A stretch of 64,000 bases of DNA from CBDFNN01 sp965250215 (GTDB lineage Bacteria > Bacteroidota > Rhodothermia > Rhodothermales > DATKEJ01), in assembly GCA_965250215.1 (NCBI GenBank), contig CBDFNN010000004.1, positions 3,844,001 to 3,908,000 of the forward strand, given 5' to 3'. This document shows, in pieces, positions 44,442 to 52,830 of this stretch. A program made the position numbers and the translations under genes. How positions within the stretch are numbered: position 1 is the first letter of the stretch; each line of letters starts with the position of its first letter. Below the pieces are notes generated by a model, which searched no databases, was not told the DNA's origin, and saw only the letters and a program-made list of their open reading frames with translations.

Positions 44442-45505
44442 GCCGCGTTAAGTCCTCCTTCGAGATTATAGACTTCAATCCAACCTTGGTCGACCAATAT
44501 TTTGACCGCCGATTCAGATCTCCGACCGGTGGCACAGTGAACTACTAGTTTTCCGTCCCTCGGAATCTCTGATAAACGTTGCTTGATTTGGCCAAGTGGG
44601 ACGTGCTGACCTGCCAAACTGACCTTTTCAACTTCATGAATCTCACGAACATCAAGAAGATGATGTTCTCCAAATTTACGCCACTCCTCAATGCTCAAAC
44701 GATTCAGTGGTGATGCGCAGTATTCAGGCACCTCTTCCAGATTGACTATGGAAGGAGAATCCCCACAAACTGGACAAGCCGGATCTCTTTCCAATGATAT
44801 GATCCGTTGGGACATCGTTTTCGTATCTACCAATACTAACTGGTTAAGCATCGGCGTACCGATTCCTGTCACCATCTTGATCAACTCAAGAGCCTGCATC
44901 GTGCCGAGCAAACCAGGAAGTACTCCGAGGACTCCAGCCTCTGCACATGAGGGTACAAGTTCGGGAGGAGGTGGCTCGGGAAAAACACATCGATAACAGG
45001 CATGATTCTTTTTGCCAAAAACAGAGAGCTGACCGTCAAATCGATAGATCGCTGCGTGAACATTGATCTTGCCCATCATGACACAAGCGTCATTGATGAG
45101 ATAGCGAGTTGAAAAGTTATCGGTTCCGTCAAGGACGTAGTCGTAATCCTTTAAGATGTACGAAACGTTGGAGACAGATAGACGCGAATTAAAAGTCTCA
45201 ATTTCAATATGCGGGTTGATACGCCCTAATTTTTCCGCCGCGACTTCCGCTTTCGATTTTCCTAGGTCATCTTCAGTGAACAGAATTTGCCGGTGCAAAT
45301 TACTGATATCGACTGTATCGAAGTCCACCAGTCCAATTCGACCAATCCCCGCACTGGCAAGATAGAGGGCGGAAGGAGACCCAAGTCCACCGCAACCTAC
45401 AATCAGCACGGAGGCATCACGAAGCGCCTCCTGGCCGGCAAGACCAAATTCAGGTAGGGTTATCTGTCGATCATATCGATCGAGCTCTGACTTAGTAAAC
45501 TCCAT
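44414..45505 (-). CDS. MoeB/ThiF-type E1-like adenylyltransferase with rhodanese domain
   Basis: 363 residues from ATG 45505 (a TTG two codons earlier is possible). The adenylation domain has YDRQITLPEFG, VGCGGLGSPSALYLA, DFDTVDISNLHRQ, DGTDNFSTR and two zinc CxxC pairs (CYRC, CPVC), then PSCAEAGVLG. A C-terminal rhodanese domain (about 265-360) has the active cysteine in VHCATGRRSES. This MoeZ-like fusion activates sulfur-carrier proteins for molybdopterin, thiamine or thiolation; which one cannot be told since no carrier gene is adjacent. Confidence 0.92.
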   Translation of the reverse strand: MEFTKSELDRYDRQITLPEFGLAGQEALRDASVLIVGCGGLGSPSALYLASAGIGRIGLVDFDTVDISNLHRQILFTEDDLGKSKAEVAAEKLGRINPHIEIETFNSRLSVSNVSYILKDYDYVLDGTDNFSTRYLINDACVMMGKINVHAAIYRFDGQLSVFGKKNHACYRCVFPEPPPPELVPSCAEAGVLGVLPGLLGTMQALELIKMVTGIGTPMLNQLVLVDTKTMSQRIISLERDPACPVCGDSPSIVNLEEVPEYCASPLNRLSIEEWRKFGEHHLLDVREIHEVEKVSLAGQHVPLGQIKQRLSEIPRDGKLVVHCATGRRSESAVKILVDQGWIEVYNLEGGLNAALREVKSDK

Positions 45506-45525
45506 TTGCAATTCATCTCGCTAGT

Positions 45526-47925
45526 CTAGCGAAGAAGGGTCATCTTCTTTGTTACCGTTCTTCCGCCTGCACTCAGCTCATATAGATAAAGTCCACTGGC
45601 CCAATAACTAGCGTCTACACCAATGTTGTGCTCACCAGCGACTAGGAACTCATCGTAGAGAACGTCAATCAATCGACCAGTGATATCATACACAGCCAAT
45701 TTTGCAGGACCAGGCTCAACCGTTTTGAAAGTGATGCTCGTAGTAGGATTGAAAGGATTGGGGTAGTTTTGGCCAAGACTGATTTGCGTCGGTGTCTCTA
45801 AATCTTCATTGGAGACAATGGCACGATCGAATACAAAGCTAGCTCGAATAGGAAAAACAGAATTCGTGTAGGCGATTTCACCATTACCTCCCGTCAAAGT
45901 AATGTCCTGAAGATTACTCCATCCAGTGGCTGCGTTCTCGTTGGATAGATAGGAAACGTTGTCACCAATTCTCTCTGCAGTCCCCGTGACCAGCCAATTT
46001 TCGTCGTTTCCGGATTCGCCCATTCCGATGTAAATTTTGACCGGAAGCGGGTAACCGATATTGTCGACGTAAGCCTCCATCGGGACATCAATAAAATCGA
46101 GCGTGCGGCTCGTCACTGGTGAGAATGGCCTGGTGTCTGTCATGTCAATAGAAAAGAGCTCTGTTCCTGGTTTGCCTGCGTTGTCATCACGAACGAAGAT
46201 CTTAAAGTCTCTCGGAGCCGTTTCTGGGAGCGGAGAATTATTGAATTGGCTGATAAATAGCGGCGAGACAATCACGCGAGACAGTGCATACCGGTTGGGA
46301 ACCTGAAATTCATTTGATATCTCTCCGTCGATCCGATCGCTAACACCAACGCCGATAGCAAACCACTTGCCTTCTTCAGCCGTCCCGCTTTCGTAACTGA
46401 CATTCGCAAAGCGTCTTTCTGAGCTTGTCCAGTTCGCCGAATATGTAATAGTCATGCTCGTATCATCCGGATTGGTATGAGAGCATATCAATATTATTTT
46501 ATCAAATGATCCTGAGACTGAAAATGTATCCACCCCAGGTCTAAATCGACGAATCTCAACTGTTCCGTCTCCAGAATAGAGTGCAACGCTAGGTCGAATT
46601 TGATCTCTAATCAGTTCGGAGTTAGAGGCAGTATCCAGGTTGATATTGAGATCGGCGACCGAATTGAATTGTACATACTCGACACCTCCCGGCTGAAGCG
46701 TGACCGTTCTTTCGGACAGAGCAGAGGATTGACCTCCTTGAACCACCTTAGCTGGAGGCAAAGAGACAGAAACCTGTTGCATCCTTTGTTCTACTTCATA
46801 GCCGTAGTCAGGACCCGCTGATTGGTCATTAACGATATTAGCGATGTGGAAGCCTTCTGCGATATCCTTGAAATCGAAGGGTGAGCCGAAGGGCAAAGAA
46901 TCTTTCATCCCAATAGATCCAGTCCCTCGATTTCTGGTAACTGATCCAGTTGTTTGCATCCCAGCTTTTTGTGCAAAATAGGTTGTAAATAATGAAGCCC
47001 GTGCATAGTCAACGAGAACATCAGCTCCACTGCTCCATCGGAACATCGGGACGTTGAAAGTTGGTGAGTTACCATTCTCCAAGTAGGCCGCCCTCCTTGC
47101 CGGGTAGCCATTCACTGTTTGTGCCCACTCCGAGAGTCCCTCATTTACAAACTGGGTCTCCCCAAGATCATAGTTATAGTGAATCAGATGCTGGTACTCA
47201 TGGGAAGAAGTTGAGCCCATGGCATCTTCGCCACTCCTGCTGAAACCTTGCACATCTAAATAGAGAACATCCCGCTGATTGCCGCTGCCAGCTGGTGCGT
47301 TTGGATTGATATCGGTCGAAATGACAAATCCAAGAATCGTTATACCAGAGTTATTGCCTCCGTCGACGATGTCATATACCAAAACGTCTACTTTCCCGTC
47401 TCCGTCATAGTTGGGTGGATCTCCAAATACATCATTGTCATTGTCGATCACTCCTTTGTTAGGATCAACTGATCCCGCTGGCGATGAGGAACCCAGTTGA
47501 TCAGCCAATACATCTATTTCGGCGTCCGTTACGGCGTTGCTGTTTAGCTCACTCACCTCAACCCAAAGTTTGAAAGATGTCCCCTCTGCTTTTAACTCAA
47601 ATTCTTCTGTACCCCAACTCGGATTGTTGTCCAGAAGGTTATTGTAAACATTGAAAGCCACGACAGAGCCAAGTGGCTGAGATGCGAATACTTGGGTGCG
47701 ATCTTTTGGAAGCGTTCCTTTTTTTTTCGCCTCATGAAATGCCTCCAGTGCCAATTTATGTTCTTCCTTTTGCATAAGAAAAAGAGTCGCATCGAATCTT
47801 TCTGTCAGGACCGAAGCTTCCGCGTTTGCTTCCGAATTTTCCGAAATGTTGTATACCTGTGCATTCAGGTTCGTGCTTACTAGGGCCACGATCAAAAGAA
47901 TTGAGCTAACTAAAAATGATCTCAT
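45526..47925 (-). CDS. Secreted HEXXH metallopeptidase-like protein with T9SS sorting domain
   Basis: 799 residues. Signal peptide about 1-22 (ending LNAQ). The zinc motif HEYQH (residues 242-246) is followed by FVNEGLSEWAQ, whose glutamate is a plausible third ligand, as in gluzincins of the M6/immune-inhibitor type. A preceding DNDNDVFGDPPNYDGDGKVD looks calcium-binding. A beta-sandwich region (about 400-700) leads to the sorting domain at QNYPNPFNPTTSI ending TKKMTLLR. It should act outside the cell as a protease. Confidence 0.88.
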   Translation of the reverse strand: MRSFLVSSILLIVALVSTNLNAQVYNISENSEANAEASVLTERFDATLFLMQKEEHKLALEAFHEAKKKGTLPKDRTQVFASQPLGSVVAFNVYNNLLDNNPSWGTEEFELKAEGTSFKLWVEVSELNSNAVTDAEIDVLADQLGSSSPAGSVDPNKGVIDNDNDVFGDPPNYDGDGKVDVLVYDIVDGGNNSGITILGFVISTDINPNAPAGSGNQRDVLYLDVQGFSRSGEDAMGSTSSHEYQHLIHYNYDLGETQFVNEGLSEWAQTVNGYPARRAAYLENGNSPTFNVPMFRWSSGADVLVDYARASLFTTYFAQKAGMQTTGSVTRNRGTGSIGMKDSLPFGSPFDFKDIAEGFHIANIVNDQSAGPDYGYEVEQRMQQVSVSLPPAKVVQGGQSSALSERTVTLQPGGVEYVQFNSVADLNINLDTASNSELIRDQIRPSVALYSGDGTVEIRRFRPGVDTFSVSGSFDKIILICSHTNPDDTSMTITYSANWTSSERRFANVSYESGTAEEGKWFAIGVGVSDRIDGEISNEFQVPNRYALSRVIVSPLFISQFNNSPLPETAPRDFKIFVRDDNAGKPGTELFSIDMTDTRPFSPVTSRTLDFIDVPMEAYVDNIGYPLPVKIYIGMGESGNDENWLVTGTAERIGDNVSYLSNENAATGWSNLQDITLTGGNGEIAYTNSVFPIRASFVFDRAIVSNEDLETPTQISLGQNYPNPFNPTTSITFKTVEPGPAKLAVYDITGRLIDVLYDEFLVAGEHNIGVDASYWASGLYLYELSAGGRTVTKKMTLLR

Positions 47926-48075
47926 AAATGTGTTGTATTTCGACGACTGATAGGGCTAGTTAGTATACGTAATTGCCGCGATCTGAGATTGATACGCAAC
48001 AATTAATGTCCCTATTTTTCGTTACCATTGCTAGATACATGCCCCTAAAATGTAATGTATTAGATTCTTCTAGCT

Positions 48076-48393
48076 ATGAAAAAGTTACTCCGATTTGCTT
48101 TCCTTCTTCTTGTACTAGACCTAGCGGCTTGTAGCTCTATTCCAAAAAGCAATGCAGACGAAATTCTCGTTGAAGGAAAAGTTGAAGTTATTGGTTCGAT
48201 GATCGAAAAGGCATATATGCTCCGGACCTCCGATCGCAATCACTATCTGCTGAATATGTCCACCGAAATGGCCGAGGCCGTCAACAATGAATTTCCGAAA
48301 CCTGTCATCATCAAGGGCGAGCTATACCTGGGAGAACATGTAGGTCGAAAGCAAGCGTGTATTAGGGTTAGTGAGTGGCGACTGGCGCAATAG
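48076..48393 (+). CDS. Small lipoprotein
   Basis: 105 residues. Lipoprotein signal with lipobox LAACSS (Cys19). The mature part (about 85 residues) alternates short strands (ILVEGKVEVIG, KPVIIKGELYLG) like an OB-like domain. I do not recognise the family. Its last codons and stop run into a 7-bp-period repeat, so the C-terminal SEWRLAQ may be repeat-derived. Confidence 0.75.
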   Translation: MKKLLRFAFLLLVLDLAACSSIPKSNADEILVEGKVEVIGSMIEKAYMLRTSDRNHYLLNMSTEMAEAVNNEFPKPVIIKGELYLGEHVGRKQACIRVSEWRLAQ

Positions 48394-48442
48394 CGTGTTC
48401 CGTTCTTCGTGTTCCGTTCTCCGTGTTCTCGGTATTGAGGAG
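48373..48442. repeat. Heptamer repeat spanning the lipoprotein stop codon
   Basis: 7-bp units in register: gagtggc and gactggc inside the coding end, then cgtgttc, cgttctt, cgtgttc, cgttctc, cgtgttc after the TAG at 48391-48393. It fills the whole 52-bp spacer to the convergent flippase gene. Confidence 0.8.
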
Positions 48443-48445
48443 TTT

Positions 48446-49975
48446 TTAGTTCTTTCGTTTAAGTCCCGAGAGTGGGATGAGGCCAGCAGGGATGAGTGAA
48501 AGAGCAAAAAGAAGAACCAGACCGATCTCAAAATACCAGACTTGGAGAGTTGGGACTGAAATCCAAGTAGCCAGAACAGCCAAAGCCAGGACCCACGCCA
48601 AGCCTACCTTCCCCCAAGCATATCCAACAGGATAGATCTTTCGCGAGTAGACCCAGAGCATCAGAGCCATAACAAAATAGGCCGCTGCGACCGATGCCAC
48701 CGCTGCCATCATTCCAAACTGAGGAATGTAGAAGTAGTTGATCAAGACCGCCACGATACCTCCGGCTACTGTGCAGTACATGAAGAAGCGAGTTTTCTTC
48801 TTGATATAGAAGCCCGCCGTGAAATTGTAGTACCAACCCTGAAAGAGATAGGCGATTAATGCCAAGGGTACGACCGAAAGTCCGATCCAGTAACTTTCTG
48901 GTAACAGCGTTCTTCCCCCGGGTAAAGGTAACTGGACCAACTCTCTCGCGAGAAAGGAAACAGCAAGAAAAACGATCAAGCCGACGGCATTGAACACGGT
49001 GAAAACGCTTGAAAACAAATCGTGAGCGTCCTCGTCCTGAGCGTGCTGCAGAAAGAATGGTTGCCACGCAAATCTGAACATCTGCGTGATCAACATCATT
49101 ATCACGGCTATCTTAAATACACCACCGAAGATCCCAGTTACATATTGACCGAATACACCCGGTCCAATCCGGCTTGCCTTTTCTTGAAGATGGGACACAT
49201 CAATTTGATCACCATAAAGCCGTATCACATCGGCGGCCTCCATTTGACCAAGGAAATAAACATTCGCCTTGTCGGAAATAGAATAGGCTACGCCGGCGAG
49301 AAGAATGGGAAATCCAAATTTGAGCATCGATTTCCAAATGGCCGAATTGAAGGAAAGCCCGATATTCTTCAGATAAACAGGTAGCAAAAGAAGCAGTACA
49401 GCAGAGCTAGAAATCACGTTGGAGATCAGTATGCCTTCCACTCCTCTTTTCTGCACGAGAACCAGCCACACATTCAATCCGACATTGATCAGAATCCCCG
49501 CTATTCTGACGAATGCAAAGTACCAGGGTCGATTTGAAAGTCTAAGCTCTGCAAAAGGGATGATTGCCAAGCTGTCCAAGGCAAGAATGATCACCATGTA
49601 ATTGAAAACGAAAAGCCATTGCTCCTGGAGACCTAAAAAAATTGCAAAACCGGCTCTCGAGAAATATATGAAGGCTCCTATGAGCAGTGAGCTCAAAAGG
49701 AGAGACAGGCTTGAGGTCGAGAAGGCGGCTCTTTGATCTTTTCGGTGATCTCCAGAAGCAAACCTCAAATAGGCCGACTCCATTCCATGTGTATAAATAA
49801 TGTTCAGGAAGACGAAGGCCGCGTAGACTAATACGAATACACCGTACTCATCCTCGGCCAAGACATTTGTATACAGAGGAACGAGAAGAAACCCTATCAA
49901 TCTACCGATCACGGAAGAAAGGCCGTATACGGCCGTTTCGGAAGCTAGCTTTTTAAGTCGACCTTGGGTGGCCAT
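48446..49975 (-). CDS. Polysaccharide flippase (MOP/Wzx-like)
   Basis: 509 residues with about 14 hydrophobic segments. The opening KLASETAVYGLSSVIGRLIGFLLVP is typical of the polysaccharide-exporter branch of MATE/MOP transporters. It should flip lipid-linked glycans across the inner membrane. It begins 10 bp after the aroQ stop, so the two share a transcript; no glycosyltransferase cluster surrounds it. Confidence 0.88.
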   Translation of the reverse strand: MATQGRLKKLASETAVYGLSSVIGRLIGFLLVPLYTNVLAEDEYGVFVLVYAAFVFLNIIYTHGMESAYLRFASGDHRKDQRAAFSTSSLSLLLSSLLIGAFIYFSRAGFAIFLGLQEQWLFVFNYMVIILALDSLAIIPFAELRLSNRPWYFAFVRIAGILINVGLNVWLVLVQKRGVEGILISNVISSSAVLLLLLPVYLKNIGLSFNSAIWKSMLKFGFPILLAGVAYSISDKANVYFLGQMEAADVIRLYGDQIDVSHLQEKASRIGPGVFGQYVTGIFGGVFKIAVIMMLITQMFRFAWQPFFLQHAQDEDAHDLFSSVFTVFNAVGLIVFLAVSFLARELVQLPLPGGRTLLPESYWIGLSVVPLALIAYLFQGWYYNFTAGFYIKKKTRFFMYCTVAGGIVAVLINYFYIPQFGMMAAVASVAAAYFVMALMLWVYSRKIYPVGYAWGKVGLAWVLALAVLATWISVPTLQVWYFEIGLVLLFALSLIPAGLIPLSGLKRKN

Positions 49976-49984
49976 AGGCTCGGA

Positions 49985-50413
49985 TTAAGATTCCGAGGAA
50001 GTGAAATACTCGACAGCCAGACCATATCCATTCATTCCGAGTCCAACAATTTGCCCTATACAGACAGGAGCGAGAAGCGATGTATGCCGAAAACTTTCGC
50101 GCGCATGAACATTGGATATATGTACCTCTAGAACCGGTATATCAATCCCAGCAATAGCATCTCGAATTGCGACGGAGGTATGTGTGAATCCTCCTGGATT
50201 GAAAACGACGCCTGACATTTCGTGATTGCGGGCCTGATGCAATTTATCGATCAGCTCTCCTTCATGGTTGCTTTGGAAAAATTCCAAGCTGTGCTCCGAA
50301 AATTTAGCTATTAGGTCTTGCTCAAGATCGGTTAGGGAAAAGGATCCATAAACCGCTGGCTCTCTCTCACCGAGGAGATTCAAGTTTGGTCCGTTGAGTA
50401 CAAGGATTTTCAT
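49985..50413 (-). CDS. aroQ: Type II 3-dehydroquinate dehydratase
   Basis: 142 residues, the compact dodecameric type. LNGPNLNLLGEREP, Tyr in AVYGSFSL, QSNHEGELIDKLH, NPGGFTHTSVAIRDA and VEVHISNVHARESFR are present. It catalyses the third shikimate-pathway step. It lies between an octamer-repeat spacer upstream and the flippase gene downstream. Confidence 0.96.
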   Translation of the reverse strand: MKILVLNGPNLNLLGEREPAVYGSFSLTDLEQDLIAKFSEHSLEFFQSNHEGELIDKLHQARNHEMSGVVFNPGGFTHTSVAIRDAIAGIDIPVLEVHISNVHARESFRHTSLLAPVCIGQIVGLGMNGYGLAVEYFTSSES

Positions 50414-50450
50414 GCGGTGTGAATCGACTTAGGGCGATTTGGTTGCAATA

Positions 50451-50514
50451 CAGATGATCAGATAATCCGATGGTCAGAATATCCGATTTTCTGATTATCC
50501 GATAATCTGAGTGT
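50451..50514. repeat. Octamer tandem repeat between the MBL gene and aroQ
   Basis: Eight 8-bp units in register: cagatgat, cagataat, ccgatggt, cagaatat, ccgatttt, ctgattat, ccgataat, ctgagtgt. The segment GATTATC-C-GATAATC (50493-50507) is a perfect inverted pair. It lies in the middle of a minus-strand operon. Confidence 0.88.
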
Positions 50515-50586
50515 CATCCTTCGGGGAATGTCTTTGTAATCACGCCTCGCAGCCCTTTTGGGCGCAAAGCTCTCTGAGAACGACAT
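50510..50586. repeat. REP/MITE-like element with inner hairpin
   Basis: The 77-bp segment has imperfectly inverted ends (TGTCAT at the left, ACGACAT at the right) and an inner hairpin at about 50547-50562 (CGCAGCCC-TTTT-GGGCGC). It reaches the MBL stop codon. Sequence and layout resemble short palindromic elements common in this part of the bacterial tree; identity is inferred. Confidence 0.45.
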
Positions 50587-51426
50587 CTAAAAATCTAAAG
50601 ACAGACCGTCATAGGCGAAGAATACATCTTCAGGCAAATCAACCTCATCTCTTGCATGAAGGATCGAATGCGTCATGTGAATGAAATAAGTCTTCTTCGC
50701 TCCCACCTTTCTGGCAATTTCAATCGATTCGGGAATGGTATTGTGCGTCGGGTGTGTCTTGTAGTGAAGTGCTCCAATAACCAAAGTTTCGACTCCCTGC
50801 ATCATGGCCAAGGTGCTATCTGGTATGTGACTGACGTCGGTCACATAGGCGAGTTTACCAATGCGATATCCAAAAATCGGAAGCGATCCATGATTGATTG
50901 GGAGCGGTTGAACGGCTAGTCTTGATTCCTTTGATATCCAGACAGGGTCCTCAAGATTCCATTCTTCTTGATCTCGCCCACTAAGCCTTGGACAAATTTC
51001 GAATTGATCTTCTACTTCGATTAAGTCCAGATCTGGTGTTCCGCGATAACGCTCTACAAAAATGAAGTGATTCACTCTCCGGATCTCCGCAGCTACAGAG
51101 GGACTTGCATAGCAGGGAAGTGGAGTCGAGTTGCGAAAAAGAAAGGAACGCAGATCGCAGAGTCCAGCAACGTGATCAAAGTGTGCATGGGTATAGAGAA
51201 CAGCGTCCAGATTCGAAATCCTATTTCTCAGAACCTGCTCCCTAAAATCAGGTCCCGTGTCTATAACAAGTGATAATCCGTCAACTTCTATCCAGCAAGA
51301 ACACCTGAGTCGGCTGTCCCTAGGATCAGACGAGCTGCATGTTTCACAGCTGCAGTTCGGAATTGGGACACCCGTGGATGTGCCGGTGCCCAAAAAAGTG
51401 AACCTATTATTAGGAGTCGGCAACAC
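50587..51426 (-). CDS. MBL-fold metallohydrolase (PhnP-like)
   Basis: 279 residues. LGTGTSTGVPIPNCSCETC, a cysteine-rich insertion typical of PhnP-like phosphodiesterases, is followed by the zinc motif THAHFDHVAG, later VTDVSHIPD and MTHS. It probably hydrolyses cyclic phosphodiesters. The start is GTG 51426, inside the last 17 bp of the upstream gene. Confidence 0.9.
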   Translation of the reverse strand: MLPTPNNRFTFLGTGTSTGVPIPNCSCETCSSSDPRDSRLRCSCWIEVDGLSLVIDTGPDFREQVLRNRISNLDAVLYTHAHFDHVAGLCDLRSFLFRNSTPLPCYASPSVAAEIRRVNHFIFVERYRGTPDLDLIEVEDQFEICPRLSGRDQEEWNLEDPVWISKESRLAVQPLPINHGSLPIFGYRIGKLAYVTDVSHIPDSTLAMMQGVETLVIGALHYKTHPTHNTIPESIEIARKVGAKKTYFIHMTHSILHARDEVDLPEDVFFAYDGLSLDF

Positions 51427-51712
51427 TTTCGCCTAAATCAATAGAAGATGTATCGGTCTTGGAAGCCCACAAATCATCGAGAACATTACGCAAAGTTGGC
51501 TTCATGAAGACATTTCCAAAATCTACCGTGCGTAAACATTCTGCGAGAACTTTTAGCTGAACATCTACAGAATGCCGTTTATTCAGGAGAATGAGTTCTT
51601 CCTCATTCTTGATGCAAAAGCCACCGCGAAAGTCGCCTTTTTCCTTTCTGACTTTGAATCCAACCTGATCAGCGATCAGAATTAGCTCCTCTAGTTGTTT
51701 CTCGACTTTCAT
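51410..51712 (-). CDS. Conserved hypothetical protein, 100 residues
   Basis: A small soluble protein with no signal peptide. It holds a predicted helix, then GGFCIKNEEELILLNKR, which reads as a beta-hairpin, then another helix. I do not recognise a named family. Position between a barrel protein (1-bp gap) and the MBL hydrolase (17-bp overlap) indicates one translated unit and supports that it is real. Confidence 0.78.
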   Translation of the reverse strand: MKVEKQLEELILIADQVGFKVRKEKGDFRGGFCIKNEEELILLNKRHSVDVQLKVLAECLRTVDFGNVFMKPTLRNVLDDLWASKTDTSSIDLGESVADS

Positions 51713-51713
51713 A

Positions 51714-52523
51714 CTAGAAATTTACTCCAATCCGAAAGGTATGCATCGAGCTTGTGTAGTCAAAGACCTCATCGTCTACTTGTTCGATAAACTCATCTGA
51801 GTTAATTCTCCAGTCTTGACCGGTAAAGGCATACCCAAAACTCAATCCGTAATTGCGAAAAACCTCCTTGAGGTGGCCATCGATCGTCGCATAAAAGGTT
51901 CGAACGCTTCCGGCTAGTCCTTGAACAGATCTCGATGCAAAGCCTATGCTTGGCAGAGCCTGGCCAGTGACTTCAAAGCTAGAACCCAATTCGCCACTAA
52001 AGCCGAGTCCAGCTCCGAGAGCAATTGCCGTGAAGTTGAATTCATTTCCTGTGGCGTTGCCTCGAAAATTCTCGCCGACCACTCTGTAGCCGCTATAGAG
52101 TCCAATCGGTAAGAAAAGAATATTCTCATCTCTCCGAGCCAATCCAAAACTCCCGTTCAAAACCAGGTCCGCAGCTACATAATTAAGCTTTGTTTGCTCA
52201 ACGCTGACCTGACTTTGACTAGAAAATTCTGGTGTGGATAATGTCCCCTCTCCCTGTTTCCCGTACAAAATTGTGAAGTCAAAACCGCTTCGAGCAAATC
52301 TGAGGCCATATGCTGGGCTGTCAAAATCGTATCGATCCGCCTGAGGTGTGTCTCCGTTGTAATTGAAACTAACTGGTGAATAGACGAATGTAACGGCCTG
52401 AACAGCTCGGGGTCTATCTGGACCATAGCTAAACATCTGTGCCGACGCTTCTACCGGCAAAACCAAAAGGAAAAGCCCAAGCCATAACCAGCGCTGAAAA
52501 TTTCTAGTAGAGTTTTTTCGCAT
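51714..52523 (-). CDS. Outer-membrane beta-barrel-like protein
   Basis: 269 residues. Signal peptide about 1-28 (ending ASAQ). The mature part consists of alternating hydrophobic strands with aromatic girdle residues and glycine-rich turns (YGLRFARSGFDFTILYG, GLSFGYAFTG) and ends HTFRIGVNF, with the terminal Phe typical of barrels. Substrate or function is unknown. It is the first gene of the run barrel - hypothetical - MBL - aroQ - flippase. Confidence 0.75.
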   Translation of the reverse strand: MRKNSTRNFQRWLWLGLFLLVLPVEASAQMFSYGPDRPRAVQAVTFVYSPVSFNYNGDTPQADRYDFDSPAYGLRFARSGFDFTILYGKQGEGTLSTPEFSSQSQVSVEQTKLNYVAADLVLNGSFGLARRDENILFLPIGLYSGYRVVGENFRGNATGNEFNFTAIALGAGLGFSGELGSSFEVTGQALPSIGFASRSVQGLAGSVRTFYATIDGHLKEVFRNYGLSFGYAFTGQDWRINSDEFIEQVDDEVFDYTSSMHTFRIGVNF

Positions 52524-52830
52524 GCACGAACTTACTCATTTGCGAGAATAATGTTGAGGTAGAATAATTGGTATGATTCTTCGAAAGGTGAATGGCCTCT
52601 TTTCAAACAATTTAGATCCACCCAACGACCACTCACACTCTCGATCGCAATATGCGAAATGGAATAAGTGCTTCAAACAGCACATTCACGATTCAAGAGC
52701 ATATCAACAGCAGTGATTCCACAGTAAAAGGGAGTTGACTGAAAAGGCTATCGATTACAATCGTTAAGCTCCCCACTCTCGAAAAAATTAGTTAGGGTCA
52801 CCACAATATTTATAGGCTGACCAAAATGGT
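52524..52830. other. Spacer between barrel gene and rne
   Basis: This 307-bp spacer holds no ORF I can support. TTGACT at 52735 with TACAAT 15 bp later is a poor promoter match. Presumably it carries the rne 3' end and the barrel-gene promoter. Confidence 0.4.

Noticed and set aside
50451..50514. CRISPR-like regularly spaced repeats
   Set aside because: The period is 8 bp without spacers, repeats are degenerate, and no cas genes are present in the window.
52735..52761. Promoter-like TTGACT...TACAAT reading toward rne in antisense
   Set aside because: The spacer is only 15 bp and no transcript unit is apparent downstream.
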